Assembly (NCBI GenBank): GCA_040880485.1
Contig: JBBDIJ010000022.1
Location: 1-64,000, forward strand
DNA from: JBBDIJ01 sp040880485
Lineage (GTDB): Bacteria > Bacteroidota > Rhodothermia > Balneolales > Balneolaceae
Direction: 5' to 3'
Length of the DNA: 64,000 nucleotides
Positions 27,137 to 35,817 of this stretch are shown one piece after another. Within the stretch, counting starts at the first letter, position 1, and each line of letters begins with the position of its first letter. The position numbers and the translations under genes were made by a program. The notes beneath the pieces were generated by a model. It was not told the DNA's origin, ran no database searches, and saw only the letters and a program-made list of their open reading frames with translations.

Positions 27137-28384
27137 TTGCACCGTACTGCACTCATTCTCGCCGCTCTTGCCTTCGTCTCTCTACCGCATTTGCTCTACA
27201 GTCAGGCCACAGGGCCGGGGTCCCTCCCCAATGTCTATCTCGATTGCCAGAGGTGTGATTTTAACTATATCCGAACCCATATTGCCTTTGTAAACTACGT
27301 GCGGGATCAGGACGATGCCAATATCTATCTTCGCATTACTAATGCGCGTACAGGCAGCGGCAGTGAGTATATTCTAGATTTTCGGGGAATACCACCATTC
27401 ACAACCCGCAGAGACACTCTCACCTACTTTTCATTCGAAAGCGATACATGGGATGAGGAGCGCATGGGGCTGGCCCGGCATATTCGAATCGGGCTCATTC
27501 CCTTTATGACGCAGACTGCTGCCATTCGCCATTTGAACGTTTACTACGACCCGCCTTCTGTTCCGGATGAACCTGAATCGGAAACAGAAAGTGAAGATCC
27601 ATGGAACTACTGGGTATTCGATGTCAATGTAAGTTCGGGCCTGAGAGGAGAGCAGTCGGAAAAAGCTCTCTCCCTGAATACAGGACTCTATGCCGAACGA
27701 ATTACAGAATCCTGGAAGATCTCCCTGCGAGCAAGAAACTATGTAGATCGTCGAACAATCGAGCTCAGAAACCGAACCATTACGGCAAATCGGGACTGGG
27801 GTGAATACTGGGGACTTTTCGCATACAGCATCAGTAACCACGCATCCATCGGGCTCTTTAGCCAGGTCAACTATTCGCGGCGAACCAACCTGAAACTGAA
27901 TGCATCATTTTCCCCCTCTTTTGAGTACAACCTTTTTCCCTACAGAGAGTACCAGGAGCGCAGATTTCTGCTCGGATACCATATCACCCCCTCATACAGA
28001 GACTACTTCCAAACTACCATCTTTCTGCGCGACAGTGAGTGGGTGGTGGAACAGCAACTCTCTGCCCGTTTGAGATACGATCAGCCCTGGGGTCGCATCG
28101 ATATTGAGATTTCCGGGTCCAACTACTTTCATGACACTTCCATTAACCGGTTTGAGTTCAACCCCTCTATCAATTATCGTATTATTCGCGGGCTTTCAGT
28201 TAGCATCAGCGGCCAATACCGTACGATCAACGATCAGATTGCTCTGCCTGCCGGAGACATCACCGACGAGGAGGCACTGATCGGTGCCAGGCAGCGGGCC
28301 ACCTCGTACGACTACCGCATCAACTTCGGACTCTCCTACACCTTTGGCTCCATCTACAGCAATATTGTGAATCCGAGATTTTAA
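27137..28384 (+). CDS. Secreted outer-membrane beta-barrel-like protein, function unknown
   Basis: A 415-aa protein. I start it at the TTG at 27137 because it gives a clean signal peptide (HRTALILAALAFVSLPHLLYSQ); earlier in-frame starts run into the divergent channel gene. After the signal comes a conserved-looking domain with DCQRCDFNYIRTHIAFVNYV, then DDANIYLRITNARTGSGSEY, then WDEERMGLARHIRIGLIPFM. The rest is alternating aromatic/polar beta strands (LGYHITPSYRDYFQTTIFLR; GRIDIEISGSNYF; DYRINFGLSYTFGSIYS) and the chain ends in Phe, all suggesting a barrel inserted in the outer membrane. I recall similar proteins of unknown function in Balneolaceae, but cannot name a family. It stands alone, with a broken peroxiredoxin gene downstream. 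Confidence 0.72.
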   Translation: MHRTALILAALAFVSLPHLLYSQATGPGSLPNVYLDCQRCDFNYIRTHIAFVNYVRDQDDANIYLRITNARTGSGSEYILDFRGIPPFTTRRDTLTYFSFESDTWDEERMGLARHIRIGLIPFMTQTAAIRHLNVYYDPPSVPDEPESETESEDPWNYWVFDVNVSSGLRGEQSEKALSLNTGLYAERITESWKISLRARNYVDRRTIELRNRTITANRDWGEYWGLFAYSISNHASIGLFSQVNYSRRTNLKLNASFSPSFEYNLFPYREYQERRFLLGYHITPSYRDYFQTTIFLRDSEWVVEQQLSARLRYDQPWGRIDIEISGSNYFHDTSINRFEFNPSINYRIIRGLSVSISGQYRTINDQIALPAGDITDEEALIGARQRATSYDYRINFGLSYTFGSIYSNIVNPRF

Positions 28385-28430
28385 CAGCCTCAAAACATTC
28401 CAAATCAATGTTCTCGTCAGAAAAAACATT

Positions 28431-28778
28431 ATGTCACTACAGCCGGCCTCAGCCCTACTGTTTTGTATACTCCTCTGCCTGTCTTTTTTTTCAGCCTGCA
28501 GAAGAGGTGCGGCCCCTCCTGATAGGCAGCAGCGTTTCCGATCCTTTATTGAAGAGGGCCTCCGGAGAAGAAACCCGGCTTTCAGCCTTCACTGGTGAAT
28601 AACCGGTCGTTCTTATCTTCTATCGGGGTGGGACCATAAAATGCTTCCGGTACCCGCGGTCTTTATCGTAGACATGTCAGGCGAGATCAGATTTCAATAT
28701 GTCAACCCGGATTACAAAGAGCGAATCAGCGGAGATATTCTGATTGCGGCCGCCCGGGCATTGGCCAAAAGCGACTGA
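28431..28778 (+). pseudogene. Remnant of a secreted peroxiredoxin/AhpC-TSA-like lipoprotein gene
   Basis: The frame starts with a good lipoprotein signal (LLFCILLCLSFFSAC), then shifts. In the next frame it reads AEEVRPLLIGSSVSDPLL then ETRLSAFTGE, a TAA, and PVVLIFYRGG, the typical peroxiredoxin-like lead-in to the WCPxC active site, where the stop replaces the expected Lys codon. The active-site cysteine and ~100 residues are missing. The frame resumes as LPVPAVFIVDMSGEIRFQYV and runs NPDYKERISG to the natural C terminus. So there is at least one frameshift, one nonsense codon and one internal deletion. The active site is gone and the gene cannot work. Confidence 0.78.
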
Positions 28779-28821
28779 ACGTCACCTGCTATTGCCTCTG
28801 TCAGTTCGTATCTTTGACCCA

Positions 28822-29940
28822 ATGGCTGAAATAAAACCGAATATAGCCCGGTCGAAGAAAACCGATCTGAAATCCCTCACCCGGGACGAACTTGACGAGT
28901 TTTGTTCCGGAATTGGAGTTCAATCCTACCGCGCAGATCAGATTTTCCAGTGGCTCTATCAGAAGGGTGTGTCATCCTTCGATGAGATGACTAATCTCTC
29001 CAAATCTCTTCGTGAAAAGTTGGAAGGGATCGCAGAGGTCAAGCGGCTGAAACTTCATCAGTTGCAGGAGTCATCCGACGGGACGTGCAAGTTTCTGTTC
29101 GAGTTGGACGACAGTTCGGGAGACAAAATTGAATCGGTTCTGATTCCCGACTTCCGCACAGATGGAACTCCCAACCGCATGACTGTATGCGTCTCTTCAC
29201 AGGTTGGATGTATTTTCGGGTGCAGTTTCTGTGCAACCGGAAAGATGGGATTCTTCCGTAATCTTACGCATGGAGAGATTACGGATCAGGTTCACATTCT
29301 GAATGGCTTTGCAGAGGAGAAATTCGGGAAGGGAGTCACCAATGTCGTCTATATGGGAATGGGGGAGCCTCTGCACAATTACCGTGCAGTTACAGAATCG
29401 GCTGAAATTCTCACACACCCGAACGGAGGAGATCTCTCGCCCAGACGCATCACCGTTTCAACGGTTGGCCTCACCAAGCAGATTCGGCAGCTCGCAGATG
29501 AGAAGAGGCCTTTCCGGCTGGCGGTCTCTCTTCACGCGGCAGATGACGAGAAACGAAGCAAAGTGATGCCGATTAACCGATCGCTCAACCTGGAACAGCT
29601 TCGGGATGCGGTAACCCACTACTACCACACAATGCTGATGCCGCTTACTTATGAATACCTGCTTTTCGACCGGTTTAACGATACGCCTGAGGATGCGAAA
29701 AAACTGGCAACGATCGCACGGTGGGTCCCTTCAAAAGTGAATATCATTATGTACAATCGTGTAGAGGGAGTAGGTCTGGAAAGAGCAGAGGAGAGCCGAC
29801 TCGACAAATTTCTGGGAATATTGACCTCGCACGATGTTACTTCAACTGTACGACGCAGCCGTGGTGACGACATCGACGCGGGTTGCGGACAGCTCGCCAT
29901 CCGGGAGGGGAAGCAGGGCAAGACCCTGCAGAAACATTGA
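28822..29940 (+). CDS. rlmN: Dual-specificity RNA methyltransferase RlmN (23S rRNA A2503 / tRNA A37)
   Basis: Radical-SAM enzyme that methylates C2 of A2503 in 23S rRNA and A37 in some tRNAs. The ATG at 28822 gives 372 aa, normal for the family; an earlier frame start overlaps the peroxiredoxin remnant. The 4Fe-4S cluster cysteines are C130, C134 and C137 in VGCIFGCSFCATGKMGF. Other landmarks are VVYMGMGEPLHNY, SLHAADDEKRSKVMPINR and the C-terminal methyl-carrying cysteine in DIDAGCGQLA. It converges on lepB with a 10-base gap. Confidence 0.97.
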   Translation: MAEIKPNIARSKKTDLKSLTRDELDEFCSGIGVQSYRADQIFQWLYQKGVSSFDEMTNLSKSLREKLEGIAEVKRLKLHQLQESSDGTCKFLFELDDSSGDKIESVLIPDFRTDGTPNRMTVCVSSQVGCIFGCSFCATGKMGFFRNLTHGEITDQVHILNGFAEEKFGKGVTNVVYMGMGEPLHNYRAVTESAEILTHPNGGDLSPRRITVSTVGLTKQIRQLADEKRPFRLAVSLHAADDEKRSKVMPINRSLNLEQLRDAVTHYYHTMLMPLTYEYLLFDRFNDTPEDAKKLATIARWVPSKVNIIMYNRVEGVGLERAEESRLDKFLGILTSHDVTSTVRRSRGDDIDAGCGQLAIREGKQGKTLQKH

Positions 29941-29950
29941 CAGTCCCGGA

Positions 29951-31060
29951 TTAGTCATGAATGAGATCGAAAATTCGGTCGAATCTCGGAAGCCACCGCT
30001 CACCATCCCATGAGAAATAGATAATACTTGCTTTACCAACGATGTGATTCTCCGGGACAAAACCCCAGAAACGGCTATCTTCACTGTCGTCCCGGTTATC
30101 TCCCATCATGAAGTAGTAGTTCATCTGAATCGCATAGTGAGCAGTCTCCTCTCCATTTACGATGAACTCCTCTCCACTTCTCTCTACATTATTTCGTTCG
30201 TAACGTTCGATGATATCCCGGTAGAGATGCCAGGTCTCATCATTCAGTTCAATAACCTGGCCGGCATATGGAACCTGAATTGGCTCCAGCGTGTCATGAT
30301 TGTTGATCGCTCTTGAAAAGGGGAAATCTCTGCGATTAGGATTCCGGTAATTGACAGGCAGTACAAACGGTTCAACCTGTTCTACTTCACTCCATCTCCG
30401 AACCTCATCTGCTGCTGCAGAAGTCATATTGAGGGTATAACTGCTTTGACCAGTCGCCTGAACAATTCTTGCACCTGCATCTCTTACTTTAGTCGGGCTC
30501 AAACGGATCCTTTCCCGAACCACAACCTGATAATGTTGCATCAGCGTCGGAATATGTTCTGCCGTTTCGCCATTTACAAAAAGCTGTTTATCACGTATCT
30601 CAAGGCTGTCTCCGGGCATTCCGACCGCTCTTTTGATGTAGTTGGTCTTCATAGAGACCGGCCCTGAATCGATCGGATAGTTGAAGACGACAATATCGTT
30701 TCTTTCAACCTCACTAAATCCGGGCAATCGGGTCCAGGGGACATCCACTCCCGGCACATAGATATCCGTAAACGGAACCGATAATGTCATGGGTGTTCGG
30801 GCGCCATAGGCCAGTTTGGAAACCAGAAGGAAGTCTCCGGTCATCAGAGTCTGCTCCATCGAGGGTGTTGGAATCCTGTAGGCCCCGAAGAAAAAAGTGC
30901 GAAGAATAATGGCAGCTATGGCTGCAAAAATAAATGCATCGAACCACTCCCGAGCCCAGTGGCGAGCCTCTTTCTGCTCCTTTCGGCGCCTGCTTCTCTT
31001 CTGGCGCTCACTGCTGTTCTGCTCATCTTTCTCTTCCGGACGCTTCGTGTGGTTCGGCAA
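29951..31060 (-). CDS. lepB: Signal peptidase I
   Basis: Membrane-bound serine protease that removes signal peptides from exported proteins. After a basic, charged N terminus and one membrane helix (FDAFIFAAIAAIILRTFFF), the catalytic serine is Ser67 in IPTPSMEQTL and the general base Lys143 in NYIKRAVGMPGDSLEI. The box MGDNRDDSEDSRFWGFVPE is present near the C terminus. At 369 aa it is longer than the E. coli enzyme because of an insert between these boxes, as in other Bacteroidota. The start appears to be a TTG at 31060 (upstream stop at 31070-31072, no internal ATG before Ser67). The next genes on this strand are the secreted protein and lepA. Confidence 0.95.
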   Translation of the reverse strand: MPNHTKRPEEKDEQNSSERQKRSRRRKEQKEARHWAREWFDAFIFAAIAAIILRTFFFGAYRIPTPSMEQTLMTGDFLLVSKLAYGARTPMTLSVPFTDIYVPGVDVPWTRLPGFSEVERNDIVVFNYPIDSGPVSMKTNYIKRAVGMPGDSLEIRDKQLFVNGETAEHIPTLMQHYQVVVRERIRLSPTKVRDAGARIVQATGQSSYTLNMTSAAADEVRRWSEVEQVEPFVLPVNYRNPNRRDFPFSRAINNHDTLEPIQVPYAGQVIELNDETWHLYRDIIERYERNNVERSGEEFIVNGEETAHYAIQMNYYFMMGDNRDDSEDSRFWGFVPENHIVGKASIIYFSWDGERWLPRFDRIFDLIHD

Positions 31061-31107
31061 AATAATTTGTTATTAAATTGTTTTGTAAATGAAGTTTGAA
31101 CAGAAAA

Positions 31108-31680
31108 TCATCGTAAACTGGCCGGCCGCTCAATGGGAGTCCGCATGAACTCACCATCCTGATACTCTACACGATACCATTGTTCCCTTTCAGGTGAAAA
31201 GAAGTAGTCCTGATAAGAGGCCAATTCCAGCTCATCTCCCATTAACATCCGGGTAAGGGTTCTCTTTACCTGAGGCATCAAATCGATATGTCTGCTGGCT
31301 CCCACATAGACCAGTCCATTTTCGAACGGCCCGTCCAGATCCAGGATCATCATAGGGATCTCTCCGTCTATCACAAACCAGTATTCAAACTGAATCGCTT
31401 TACCCGGCCGAAATCCTTCTCCAAGCAGATCTTCAATCGTCTGGGTGGGGTCACCGAAAACAGCCTGAAGCCGCGCTCTCAACTCAAGGGTGGGTATCCG
31501 GTCGATGGTAGTGGGGTTATAGAGGCCCTGGCCAGTCCAGGCAATTTCGGAAAAACTTGAGAGAAACTGATTCCGTTCAGAGTGACTCACCTTCTGAATA
31601 TCGGGGTCGTCGAACTGAGCCATCACGGGAATGGCCTGGATGGCCAGTAAAATTGCAACGAGATAGAATGCTTTTTTCAT
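31108..31680 (-). CDS. Secreted protein of unknown function
   Basis: A 190-aa protein. The ATG at 31680 gives a standard signal peptide (MKKAFYLVAILLAIQAIPVMA, then Q as new N terminus); an ATG nine bases earlier is also possible. The mature part is mixed alpha/beta with no motif I recognise (PTLELRARLQAVFGDPTQTI; IQFEYWFVIDGEIPMMILDL; GLVYVGASRHIDLMPQVKRT). It lies between lepA and lepB on the same strand with short gaps, so it is likely expressed with them, and it is itself a signal-peptidase substrate. Confidence 0.75.
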   Translation of the reverse strand: MKKAFYLVAILLAIQAIPVMAQFDDPDIQKVSHSERNQFLSSFSEIAWTGQGLYNPTTIDRIPTLELRARLQAVFGDPTQTIEDLLGEGFRPGKAIQFEYWFVIDGEIPMMILDLDGPFENGLVYVGASRHIDLMPQVKRTLTRMLMGDELELASYQDYFFSPEREQWYRVEYQDGEFMRTPIERPASLR

Positions 31681-31695
31681 CACCAACATATTCTT

Positions 31696-33507
31696 TTATC
31701 GATCATCTTCATTCATGGAGAGCACAGCCAGAAAAGCTTCCTGCGGAACATCGACGGCTCCAACCTGTTTCATTCGCTTTTTGCCCTCTTTCTGCTTCTC
31801 CAGGAGTTTTCTTTTTCGGGTGATATCTCCACCGTAACATTTTGCGGTCACATCTTTCTTCAGAGCTCTCACCGTATCCCTTGCAATGACCCTCGATCCG
31901 ATTGCCGCCTGTATGGCTACCTCGAACTGCTGTCTCGGGATCAGCTCTTTTAGTTTGGCACATACACGGCGCCCCTGATCATAAGCCTTGTCACGATGGC
32001 TGATACTCGAAAGAGCATCCACGGGATCACCATTCAACAGGATATCCAAACGTACCAGATCCCCCTTTCGGTATTCAATAAATTCATAATCGAGAGATGC
32101 GTACCCTCTGGTTCCGCTTTTCAGACGGTCGTAAAAGTCAAATACTACCTCTGCCATCGGGAGTTCATAGGTAATCTCGACCCTATTGTTCTGCATGAAG
32201 TGCTGATTTACATAGAGACCCCGACGCTCCTGACACAGCTTCATCACCGGTCCAATATATTCTGCAGGAGTGATGACGTTTGCTTTTATATAGGGTTCAT
32301 AGACCGCATCAATTTTCCCGACATCGGGCATCTCACTCGGATTGTCTACCAGTACACGCTTCGATTTACCGTGATCCTGAATTTCAACTTCATACTGGAC
32401 ATTGGGGACCGTGGTTATGATATCGATGTTGAACTCTCTATCCAGCCTCTCCTGAACGATCTCCATATGGAGCAGACCCAGAAATCCCGCCCTGAAACCA
32501 AATCCGAGAGCTTTGGAAGTCTCCGGCTGATACTGTAAAGAGGCATCGTTCAGCTGCAATTTTTCGAGTGCTCCCCGAAGATCCTCGAAGTCGTCGGAGT
32601 CTGTGGGGTAGATGCCGCTGAAGACCATCGGCTTCACCTCTTTATAGCCCGGAATCGGCTTCTCTGCACCCCCTTTTGCATGCGTAACCGTATCCCCAAC
32701 CCTGGCATCCTGTAAAGACTTGACGCTTCCAATCAGATATCCCACTTCACCCGCTTCAAGCTTCTCTGCCGGCTCCTTTTTCAGTTTCAGATACCCTATC
32801 TCTTCTGCGTCATACACCTGGTCTGTTACCATAAACCGAATCTGATCCCCCTTTTTCAGAGTCCCTTCCATCACACGAATGTAAGCAATGGATCCCCTGT
32901 AGGTATTGAATACAGAGTCAAAGATCAGAGCCCTCAAAGGTTTCTCATTTTCGCGCGCGGGGCCCGGTATCCGTTCTACAATCGCTTCAAGCAGTTTGTC
33001 GACCCCCTGGCCGGTTTTACCCGAGACATGAATGATCTCTTCATGTGTACACCCGATCAGATCGACTATCTGCTGCCCAACTCCCTCGGTATCGGAACCG
33101 GGCAGGTCAATCTTGTTGAGCACCGGAATGATCTCCAGATTCTGCTCGATTGCATGGTAAAGATTGGTCAGTGTCTGCGCTTCAATTCCCTGTGAAGCGT
33201 CCACGATCAGCAAGGCTCCTTCACACGCTTTGAGAGCGCGGGATACCTCATAGGCAAAGTCAACATGGCCTGGTGTATCGATCAGGTTAAACGTGCACGA
33301 CTCCCCTCCCGGACGTTCGTAAATGATCTTGATGGCATGGCTCTTGATCGTGATACCCCTCTCACGTTCCAGATCCATATCGTCCAGAACCTGCTCCTGC
33401 ATCTCCCGTTCACTGATGGTTCCGGTTCTCTCCAGCAGTCGGTCGGCCAGCGTAGACTTGCCGTGATCGATATGAGCAATGATACAAAAGTTGCGAATCA
33501 GGTTCAT
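31696..33507 (-). CDS. lepA: Elongation factor 4 (ribosomal back-translocase)
   Basis: Ribosome-binding GTPase. The ATG at 33507 gives 603 aa, the normal LepA length. G1 is [16 protein letters not shown]; switch I is [13 protein letters not shown]3 is [18 protein letters not shown]4 is LNKIDLPG. The LepA-specific C-terminal domain is present ([37 protein letters not shown]). A longer frame to 33540 adds residues with no counterpart in the family. It is upstream of the secreted protein and lepB, matching the lepA-lepB neighbourhood known in many bacteria. Confidence 0.97.
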   Translation of the reverse strand: MNLIRNFCIIAHIDHGKSTLADRLLERTGTISEREMQEQVLDDMDLERERGITIKSHAIKIIYERPGGESCTFNLIDTPGHVDFAYEVSRALKACEGALLIVDASQGIEAQTLTNLYHAIEQNLEIIPVLNKIDLPGSDTEGVGQQIVDLIGCTHEEIIHVSGKTGQGVDKLLEAIVERIPGPARENEKPLRALIFDSVFNTYRGSIAYIRVMEGTLKKGDQIRFMVTDQVYDAEEIGYLKLKKEPAEKLEAGEVGYLIGSVKSLQDARVGDTVTHAKGGAEKPIPGYKEVKPMVFSGIYPTDSDDFEDLRGALEKLQLNDASLQYQPETSKALGFGFRAGFLGLLHMEIVQERLDREFNIDIITTVPNVQYEVEIQDHGKSKRVLVDNPSEMPDVGKIDAVYEPYIKANVITPAEYIGPVMKLCQERRGLYVNQHFMQNNRVEITYELPMAEVVFDFYDRLKSGTRGYASLDYEFIEYRKGDLVRLDILLNGDPVDALSSISHRDKAYDQGRRVCAKLKELIPRQQFEVAIQAAIGSRVIARDTVRALKKDVTAKCYGGDITRKRKLLEKQKEGKKRMKQVGAVDVPQEAFLAVLSMNEDDR

Positions 33508-33617
33508 CAGAGGGGTTTCGAATGAAAAGAGTCCAAGCACTTAATATACAAAGACGCTGGCCTCATTGCATTGAAAAGTTCCCTTTCCGCCCCGATCCAC
33601 AGCTTCTGCCGGCAGAA

Positions 33618-34031
33618 TCAGCTCGCGACGCTCTGCCCTCCGCCAAGTTTATTGTCCACAGAGTAAGCACCGCTGCCAAGTATGGAGAGAGCAAGTGTAG
33701 TAACAAGCAGCATAACGTCAATTCTCATCCCGTCCCAACCTCCATCAAGCTTCACGGTTAAAATAGCTACTACCATAACGATCGCAAGCAGGACCGCTGG
33801 AATTCTGATTTTCGTTCCGGTAAGCACCATCAGGCCGCCCACAAATTCGACAAGTGCGACGACCCACGCCATCATTCCTGCCAATGGAATACCGACATTG
33901 GCAAAGAATCCCTGGACTCCTTCTATTCCGTTCAGTTTCCCCCAACCGGCCAGAATAAAGATGAGACCGACACCAATTCTAAGCAGTAGAATTGCGAGGT
34001 CGGAATTTCGTTGCAGATTTGAAACAGACAT
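33618..34031 (-). CDS. DoxX family membrane protein
   Basis: A 137-aa inner-membrane protein with four hydrophobic helices and the DoxX pattern: LLLRIGVGLIFILAGWGKL in helix 1, GIPLAGMMAWVVALVEFVGG in helix 2, then two more helices and a hydrophilic tail. DoxX/DoxD-type proteins are linked to quinone/thiol redox and redox-stress responses, but most members have no assigned reaction. It is separated from lepA by ~110 bases on the same strand. Confidence 0.88.
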   Translation of the reverse strand: MSVSNLQRNSDLAILLLRIGVGLIFILAGWGKLNGIEGVQGFFANVGIPLAGMMAWVVALVEFVGGLMVLTGTKIRIPAVLLAIVMVVAILTVKLDGGWDGMRIDVMLLVTTLALSILGSGAYSVDNKLGGGQSVAS

Positions 34032-34264
34032 ATCATTTCAGGTTTGGTTACTGTTCGTGCCACTCTTACGTGAGTTGCACACGTTTCAGGCAGATGCATC
34101 CGGACGGTTCAGCCCGAATGATCCGATAATTCAGGTAAGTCCCGGGCCAAAGTGCCTCTGGCACAACTTTCCACCTGTTTCCCGAACATATGCTCCAACA
34201 GATTTAACAAATAAGGAGCAGAGAACCAAACATCACAGATATGTAGCCGCGAAACGCCCTGCAG

Positions 34265-34510
34265 TTACTCCGACACCGGACTCAGGAGCTCTACATGGAG
34301 CCGGAAATGTTTCTCTTCCAGCATCATGGTGTCATATACTTCACGGATGAGGTTAAAAACAACGTCGGTATCCCCCTTGATACTCGTAGACAGGTAATTA
34401 ACGTCCACCTCGACGTCGTGCTGCGCCACAAATTCGAGCAGGTCGTGAACCTTCTCTTTGGGGTGATCGCTGTAGAGGGGTATGTAGGTCATCTGTGCAA
34501 TGGTCTTCAT
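34265..34510 (-). CDS. MTH1187-type thiamine-binding protein
   Basis: An 81-aa protein of the MTH1187/YkoF-like fold (DUF77): IAQMTYIPLYSDHPKEKV, then VEVDVNYLSTSIKGDTDVVF, then a helix and strand LHVELLSPVSE. Members form dimers or tetramers with a ferredoxin-like fold and several bind thiamine or HMP. It is a single gene here. I saw no thiamine riboswitch upstream, and no transport or synthesis genes nearby. Confidence 0.75.
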   Translation of the reverse strand: MKTIAQMTYIPLYSDHPKEKVHDLLEFVAQHDVEVDVNYLSTSIKGDTDVVFNLIREVYDTMMLEEKHFRLHVELLSPVSE

Positions 34511-34675
34511 CGGTATAAAATCCTGCTTGTGTTTGTTGTGAATCCTGCACCCGCAAATCGGAATCGCTCTTCCTTACGATTCATGCGCTCGTCCATGCGG
34601 GAGCGTCGTTGCAGCTCAGCTGCACGATCATTTGAAAGTAGCAATCTTTCTGTGAAAAACTGTATATTTCATGCA

Positions 34676-34756
34676 ATGTTTGATTTGCGAATAAATATTA
34701 CCCGCACACCCCATCCAGCCGGAGACCATCACGCCCTGCATGGCCACTCTCTCTGA
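34676..34756 (+). CDS. Candidate histidine-operon leader peptide (26 codons)
   Basis: A short frame, ATG at 34676 to TGA at 34754, ending 116 bases before hisG. Its last residues are DHHALHGHSL and it also has TPHPAG, giving five histidines in the final 14 codons (His at residues 13, 18, 19, 22, 24). That density next to hisG is the mark of a his leader peptide, where ribosomes stall on His codons when charged tRNA-His is scarce. The N-terminal part includes INITRT, like short Bacteroidota leaders as I remember them. The hairpins that follow (34757-34798) support attenuation. Confidence 0.65.
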   Translation: MFDLRINITRTPHPAGDHHALHGHSL

Positions 34757-34798
34757 CCGGCAAGATTTATCCCGTAAGGCCGGCGAATTGTTGCGGCC
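34757..34798 (+). promoter_or_regulatory. Candidate his attenuator: mutually exclusive hairpins
   Basis: Starting right after the leader stop, CCGGC (34757-34761) can pair with GCCGG (34779-34783). The overlapping segment GGCCG (34778-34782) can instead pair with CGGCC (34794-34798). Only one can form at a time, so the position of a ribosome on the leader could decide which. A further hairpin, CTTCC with GGAAG, lies downstream near 34801-34820. None is followed by a U-tract, so control would have to be by Rho or by structure near the hisG start. Confidence 0.5.
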
Positions 34799-34872
34799 AA
34801 CCTTCCCGAACTGCCTGGAAGAGACATCCCACCGAAGCCAGAACATTTGATCTGCACCCTGAGAATAGAGTT

Positions 34873-35754
34873 ATGATGAGAACCCTCGACACCTCAACCT
34901 CTTTACGCATCGCCGTCCAGAAGAGCGGACGGCTAACAGAAAAGACATTGAACCTGTTGGAAGCGATCGGTTTCCGGTTCGACGACTACAAACGAAGCCT
35001 CCTGATCCGGAGTCGAAATTTTGACGTGGAACTTCTGCTTATTCGGGACGACGACATACCTGAGTATGTAGAGGACGGCGTGTGTGACCTCGGTTTTGTA
35101 GGCGCAAACGTCCGGGCAGAGGATGGGGCGGACGTCACCGTACTAAAAGGCCTGGACTACGGTGTTTGCCGGCTCTCTCTGGCAGCACCGAAGAGTGGGG
35201 CGATCCGGACTGCAAAGGATTTTTCCGGTAAAAAAGTGGCCACCAGCTACCCGAAGCTGACAAAAGCCTGGTTTGATAAGAGAGAAGTAGATGTAGAGAT
35301 TGTCACCATTTCTGGATCCGTGGAGATCGCACCCCTTCTGGAGGTAGCCGACGCCATTTGTGACCTCGTTTCGACCGGAAATACGCTGAAGGCGAACGGG
35401 TTACTCGAGCTGGACACCATTTTTGAATCGGAAACCGAACTGATCCGGACCAACAAACCATTGTCAGACGGAAAACAACAGCTGATTCAGAAAATTCTGC
35501 AGCGTATCGATGGACATCAGACTGCGGAGAAGAGCCGTTACATTATGATGAACGCGCCGTCGGATGCCATTCCGAAAATCCGGGAGATCATTCCTTCGCT
35601 CAAGAGCCCTACGATCGTGCCGCTGGCCGACGATGGAATGGTTGCGATTCACACCGTTGTCCCGATCTCTACCTTTTGGGATGTTATGGAGAAGCTGAAG
35701 GAGGCGGGGGCCTCCGGCATCGTCATGCTGCCGATTGAAAGCATGATTGCCTGA
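34873..35754 (+). CDS. hisG: ATP phosphoribosyltransferase, long form
   Basis: First step of histidine synthesis: ATP plus PRPP gives phosphoribosyl-ATP. The 293-aa length marks the long HisG form, with catalytic domains (LRIAVQKSGRLTEKTLNLLE; VCDLGFVGANV; TISGSVEIAPLLEVADAICD; STGNTLKANGL with the PRPP loop) and a C-terminal ACT-like regulatory domain from ~215 (SRYIMMNAPSDAIPKIREII; VPISTFWDVMEKLKE) that binds histidine for feedback. It needs no HisZ. First gene of the operon, after the candidate leader. Confidence 0.97.
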   Translation: MMRTLDTSTSLRIAVQKSGRLTEKTLNLLEAIGFRFDDYKRSLLIRSRNFDVELLLIRDDDIPEYVEDGVCDLGFVGANVRAEDGADVTVLKGLDYGVCRLSLAAPKSGAIRTAKDFSGKKVATSYPKLTKAWFDKREVDVEIVTISGSVEIAPLLEVADAICDLVSTGNTLKANGLLELDTIFESETELIRTNKPLSDGKQQLIQKILQRIDGHQTAEKSRYIMMNAPSDAIPKIREIIPSLKSPTIVPLADDGMVAIHTVVPISTFWDVMEKLKEAGASGIVMLPIESMIA

Positions 35755-35817
35755 ATTGGATGCAGCATCCGGTAAAGCCCGGTGTACCTGCCCCGGAACT
35801 CTTCAACCGAAGCGAAA

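Noticed and set aside
34511..34675. Possible thiamine pyrophosphate riboswitch between the thiamine-binding-type gene and the his leader
   Set aside because: No CUGAGA/thi-box core is visible on the minus strand upstream of the gene.
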